A stretch of DNA of 64,000 nt, from positions 23,822,387 through 23,886,386 of the forward strand of contig NC_051433.1 in NCBI RefSeq assembly GCF_001649575.2, read 5' to 3'. The notes under the pieces are model-generated. The model had not been told where the DNA came from. It was given only the letters and a program-made list of their open reading frames with translations, and did not search any database. The DNA is from Kryptolebias marmoratus (Eukaryota > Chordata > Actinopteri > Cyprinodontiformes > Rivulidae). Below are positions 61,231 through 64,000 of the stretch, one piece after another (within the stretch, counting starts at the first letter, position 1; each line of letters opens with the position of its first letter). Both the position numbers and the translations under genes were made by a program.

Positions 61231-63922
61231 CTAAACAATTGTTCCTGGTTTGGAGCCTTCATGCCAGTAAATGTGCTCATCTGGATCCACGCTGCTGTTG
61301 TGCATTTGGTTGCTGATGTGGGAGTCGATGTGGTTTACATCTACATAGGATCTGTAACAAACAAACAAGATTGAAGCACATTAGGCCATGTGCCTGTATC
61401 GGAAAATGTGCACAAAATACAAAAAACAATACAAAACTGTGCATGTTAGCACCTGTGCTTCAGGCATGCTAATATTAAATTAGGTTTCAACTGCAGGATT
61501 GAATATTGTCACTTATTGAAAATAAAAGATGCGGACTGATATTACACACATGCACAGCTTTGAATACTTAAAATGCAATAATGTTCAGAGGTCACATTTT
61601 CCCTTTGCAACACAGGAGCTCTTACACCAACACCAACGCAAAAACGCACCCTCAGGTGCATCGATATGGGGCAGTTGTGCCTCAGGAGGAAGAGTGGACA
61701 TCTGCCAATTGCAAGTTTGGCTGTTTGATCCCAGTTCTCCCCACCAGTGTGTGTGTGTGAATGTGACTTGTAGTGTAAAAACTTGAATAGGTACGATTAG
61801 AAAATGGGGTATACGTAAATGCAGTCTGTTTACAATCAAAAACAAAACCACAAAACCTTGTCACCATCACCATGGTAACCACTAGGCCTAGTTTTACACT
61901 CTTGTCTCTCACTCTTCCTTGTGTGCTGTGAGTTTGATTATTTGGGGAAAGGGGGGCAAATTTTCCTGGTCACTGGCACAGGCAACTAATGCAGCTTCAC
62001 CACCGAATTTCAAGGAGGCATCTGTGTATGAAAGGGGGCAAAGGTCCTGGTTGAATTGCAACACATGGACAGGGAGCTGCCTGTATGTGCTAGGAGGATG
62101 ATAAAAATGCAAACGCAAACAAAGAAAACCAGTTTGAAATGTGACCACTGGATGAAAATATGCACCTGACAGGGGGGGTGGGTCAGGCATATTTTTAAAC
62201 AAGCCATGCAGTTATCTTCTCATATAAGACAACCAAGGATTAAACAGCTAAAACAAAAATGCAAAGTTCACTTCAAAACATCAACAGGCAAAATGGTGAG
62301 ATTATGCTGATGGCAGAGGCAAACGCACAGGCTCAGGCTATCGTTCTTTACTTACTATGAGCTACCTTTTGCAGAAGGCACCTTACTGAGCCTGTGCCCT
62401 CTGGAGAACTGTGTCTGCGCAGCAGGGCTGGAGGCCACCTGCCTGACTCGACAGCCAGGGGAGTATGAGGAAGAGGGCAGGGAGGAAGTGGAAGAGGAGG
62501 AGGAAGAACTAGCAGAGAAAATTGTACAGCGTCTCTGGCCGTCAGGGCTGTGCCAGGAGCCTTTTGAAAGCTGGGAAGTGCCATATCTATAAGAGAGCGG
62601 GGGCCGGTGGCCAGTTAAGGAGAGCAGAAGCATTCTTAAGCTCTGATGAAGACCTGCACAGATCCTCTAATCCTACTGCTGAAACAGGATGTCAGAGAAA
62701 ATAGCTGATTGTTTGTGGGTTAAGTTCTACAATTTGAGTGGTAAAAGAAAAAAACAAAGATGACAGTCATTACAAATTAGTGTACAGTATTTGTTAAGGA
62801 TAAGAAAACCAAATAACCTTTTACATTTTTTCATCCATCAATGCTAAGTAATTAAACACTAACACTTAGCTCTAGAGTGGATCAGGGAGTGGCTTATTGG
62901 ATCAGGGGAAAAGCTGAGGCCAAGTTTTTTGTCCTCACCTGCTGTGGGCGGAGTGGTTGTAGGGGACTGCATTGTAGGAAAAGGATTGAGGCTCACGAGT
63001 TAAGGGCACGCCATAATCTGACATACCACGACCACTGATGGTGGAATGCCAGTTTCTGCTGGGCGGGACCACTGACCCTGGAGGAAAAAAGTGGGACAGA
63101 TTACTATAAGACCAAACATGAAAAATATAACATCAGACAGAGGAACATGGTGCAGTGATCTAACCTGATGTGTAGGAAATGGTCCTGCTGCTTTGGGGAT
63201 AATGTGAAGACATGAACTGACAGCTCAGGCTCTGCTGGGAGCCCCTGTCATATTTGCAGTCATACGTCCCCGGTCTGTGTTCCGTGTTTCGCTCGTACCA
63301 GTCTATCAAGTGTTTCTTTGCCAGTGCTTTCTGGAAATTCTTGCCGACCTGCTCGTTGCTGTGAGGTACAGGGTGGGTCCTGGGAGGTCGCAGCGTGGCG
63401 TAATGGTTATATATACTGTCCACCTCGTCAGAACCGTACTGACTGTGCATGTCATGGCTGTGGTAAGCTGCTTGTGTGTAGTTGTAGGAAGGGTTGACGT
63501 TATAATGTCCCTCCATCTCATTTTCATACACATAGGCTCTGTTGAAGTGAGGCTCCGGTTCGACGTAGTTGGAATAGCCTGTGATGTAATAGGCTGTGGT
63601 GGTGGGCCGCGCCTGAGGCTGGAAGGCGTGGCAGCGGGTGTCCGGCTGAGCCAGGTTGGGCATGCTGCCAGTGTTGGTGTACATGTCTCTTCTGTGGCGG
63701 CCACGAGTTCTGTACCTGTGAGCGTGAGTGCCGGGCACGCTGCACTCCACACTGGATTGGCTTGTGTAGGAGGAGCCGTCATCGAGGACATCAGTGCTGT
63801 TGCTGCGTCGGGCAGGGGACGTGACGAACGTCGGTACGGATGGTTTGGTTTCTATCGCGAGTTGAGACTGGGACTCCAGACTGCCGCTCCGTTGACGGAA
63901 ATGCTGCGGAGCGTCCTCTGAC
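61231..63922 (-). CDS. frmd4b: FRMD4-family FERM scaffold protein, last three coding exons
   Basis: FRMD4 proteins link Par3 polarity complexes and cytohesin/Arf6 signalling at epithelial junctions (family knowledge). The window holds only the C-terminal 338 residues; the FERM domain lies beyond the right edge. Exons: 63,922-63,165; 63,077-62,939; 61,351-61,231, with GT/AG sites and matching phases. Recognisable FRMD4 blocks are TDVLDDGSSYTSQSS, GSMPNLAQ, YYITGYSNY, AYVYENEMEGHYNVNPSY, NHYATLRPPR, KNFQKALAKKHLIDWYERN, DRGSQQSL, NWHSTISGRGMSDYG and finally YWHEGSKPGTIV. The last four residues, GTIV, form a class I PDZ-binding motif. Paralog 4B over 4A is inferred from linkage to TRNT1 and the V2/OXTR region (human 3p); sequence alone does not settle it. 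A fish a/b suffix cannot be assigned. Confidence 0.9.
62355..62586 (-). CDS. Candidate alternative last exon of frmd4b
   Basis: A good acceptor (CCCCCGCTCTCTTATAG) precedes an open frame in the phase left by the exon ending at 62,939. It gives 76 residues (YGTSQLSKGSWHSPDG ... Ser-rich run ... SAKGSS) and then a stop. It lies between that exon and the canonical last exon. Possible donors inside it leave phases 0 or 1, which do not fit the canonical last exon (phase 2), so it would act as an alternative end that lacks GTIV. It could equally be intronic sequence with a chance frame. Confidence 0.35.
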
Positions 63923-64000
63923 CTACAAATGAAATCAAAATTAATCTGTGTTGACTCAGTGTGAGAGCTGTTTATGAAACAAGCATTTAGGAGAATAAAT

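Overview
The window looks like nuclear DNA from a teleost fish. It carries split vertebrate genes with GT/AG introns, is AT-rich overall, and is full of fish-type interspersed repeats (L2/CR1-like, Nimb-like and R4/Dong-like LINE fragments, Tc1 and hAT relics, solo LTRs, long CA/GT microsatellites). No bacterial, plasmid or CRISPR-like architecture is present. I cannot name the species.

Layout. Bases 1-41,150 hold no intact host gene that I can recognise: this is a repeat-rich gene desert with one frameshifted, intronless coiled-coil gene relic at 9.67-11.01 kb. The gene block is on the minus strand. A two-exon V2-type vasotocin/vasopressin receptor (avpr2l-like) is at 43,942-41,216. The seven-exon CCA-adding tRNA nucleotidyltransferase trnt1 is at 51,846-44,746. 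The last three coding exons of an FRMD4-family scaffold gene (probably frmd4b) are at 63,922-61,231 and enter from beyond the right edge. A TCTCGCGAGA/GC-box promoter lies just upstream of trnt1. In human, OXTR, TRNT1 and FRMD4B all lie on 3p, so the order fits a conserved 3p-like block, in which a V2-type receptor near the OXTR locus is expected outside mammals.

The three genes do not form a pathway. One is a neurohypophysial hormone GPCR, one a tRNA maturation enzyme needed in cytosol and mitochondria, and one a cell-polarity/cytohesin scaffold.

Mobile DNA is unusually readable. Four solo LTRs have TG...CA ends and 5-bp target duplications. Three copies of one short hAT-type MITE family each have a perfect 8-bp target duplication. 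An 870-bp non-autonomous hAT element with a perfect 8-bp duplication sits in trnt1 intron 6. Other observations are an old partial duplicate of the frmd4b tail plus 3' UTR about 8.5 kb away (52.4-52.7 kb), a candidate alternative last exon of frmd4b that would remove its PDZ-binding tail, a perfect 25-bp hairpin in a LINE tail, and a GC-rich, A-poor island at 58.1-58.5 kb. I found no convincing new biological system. Many long reading frames in the window rely on non-ATG starts or lie inside repeats and were discarded.
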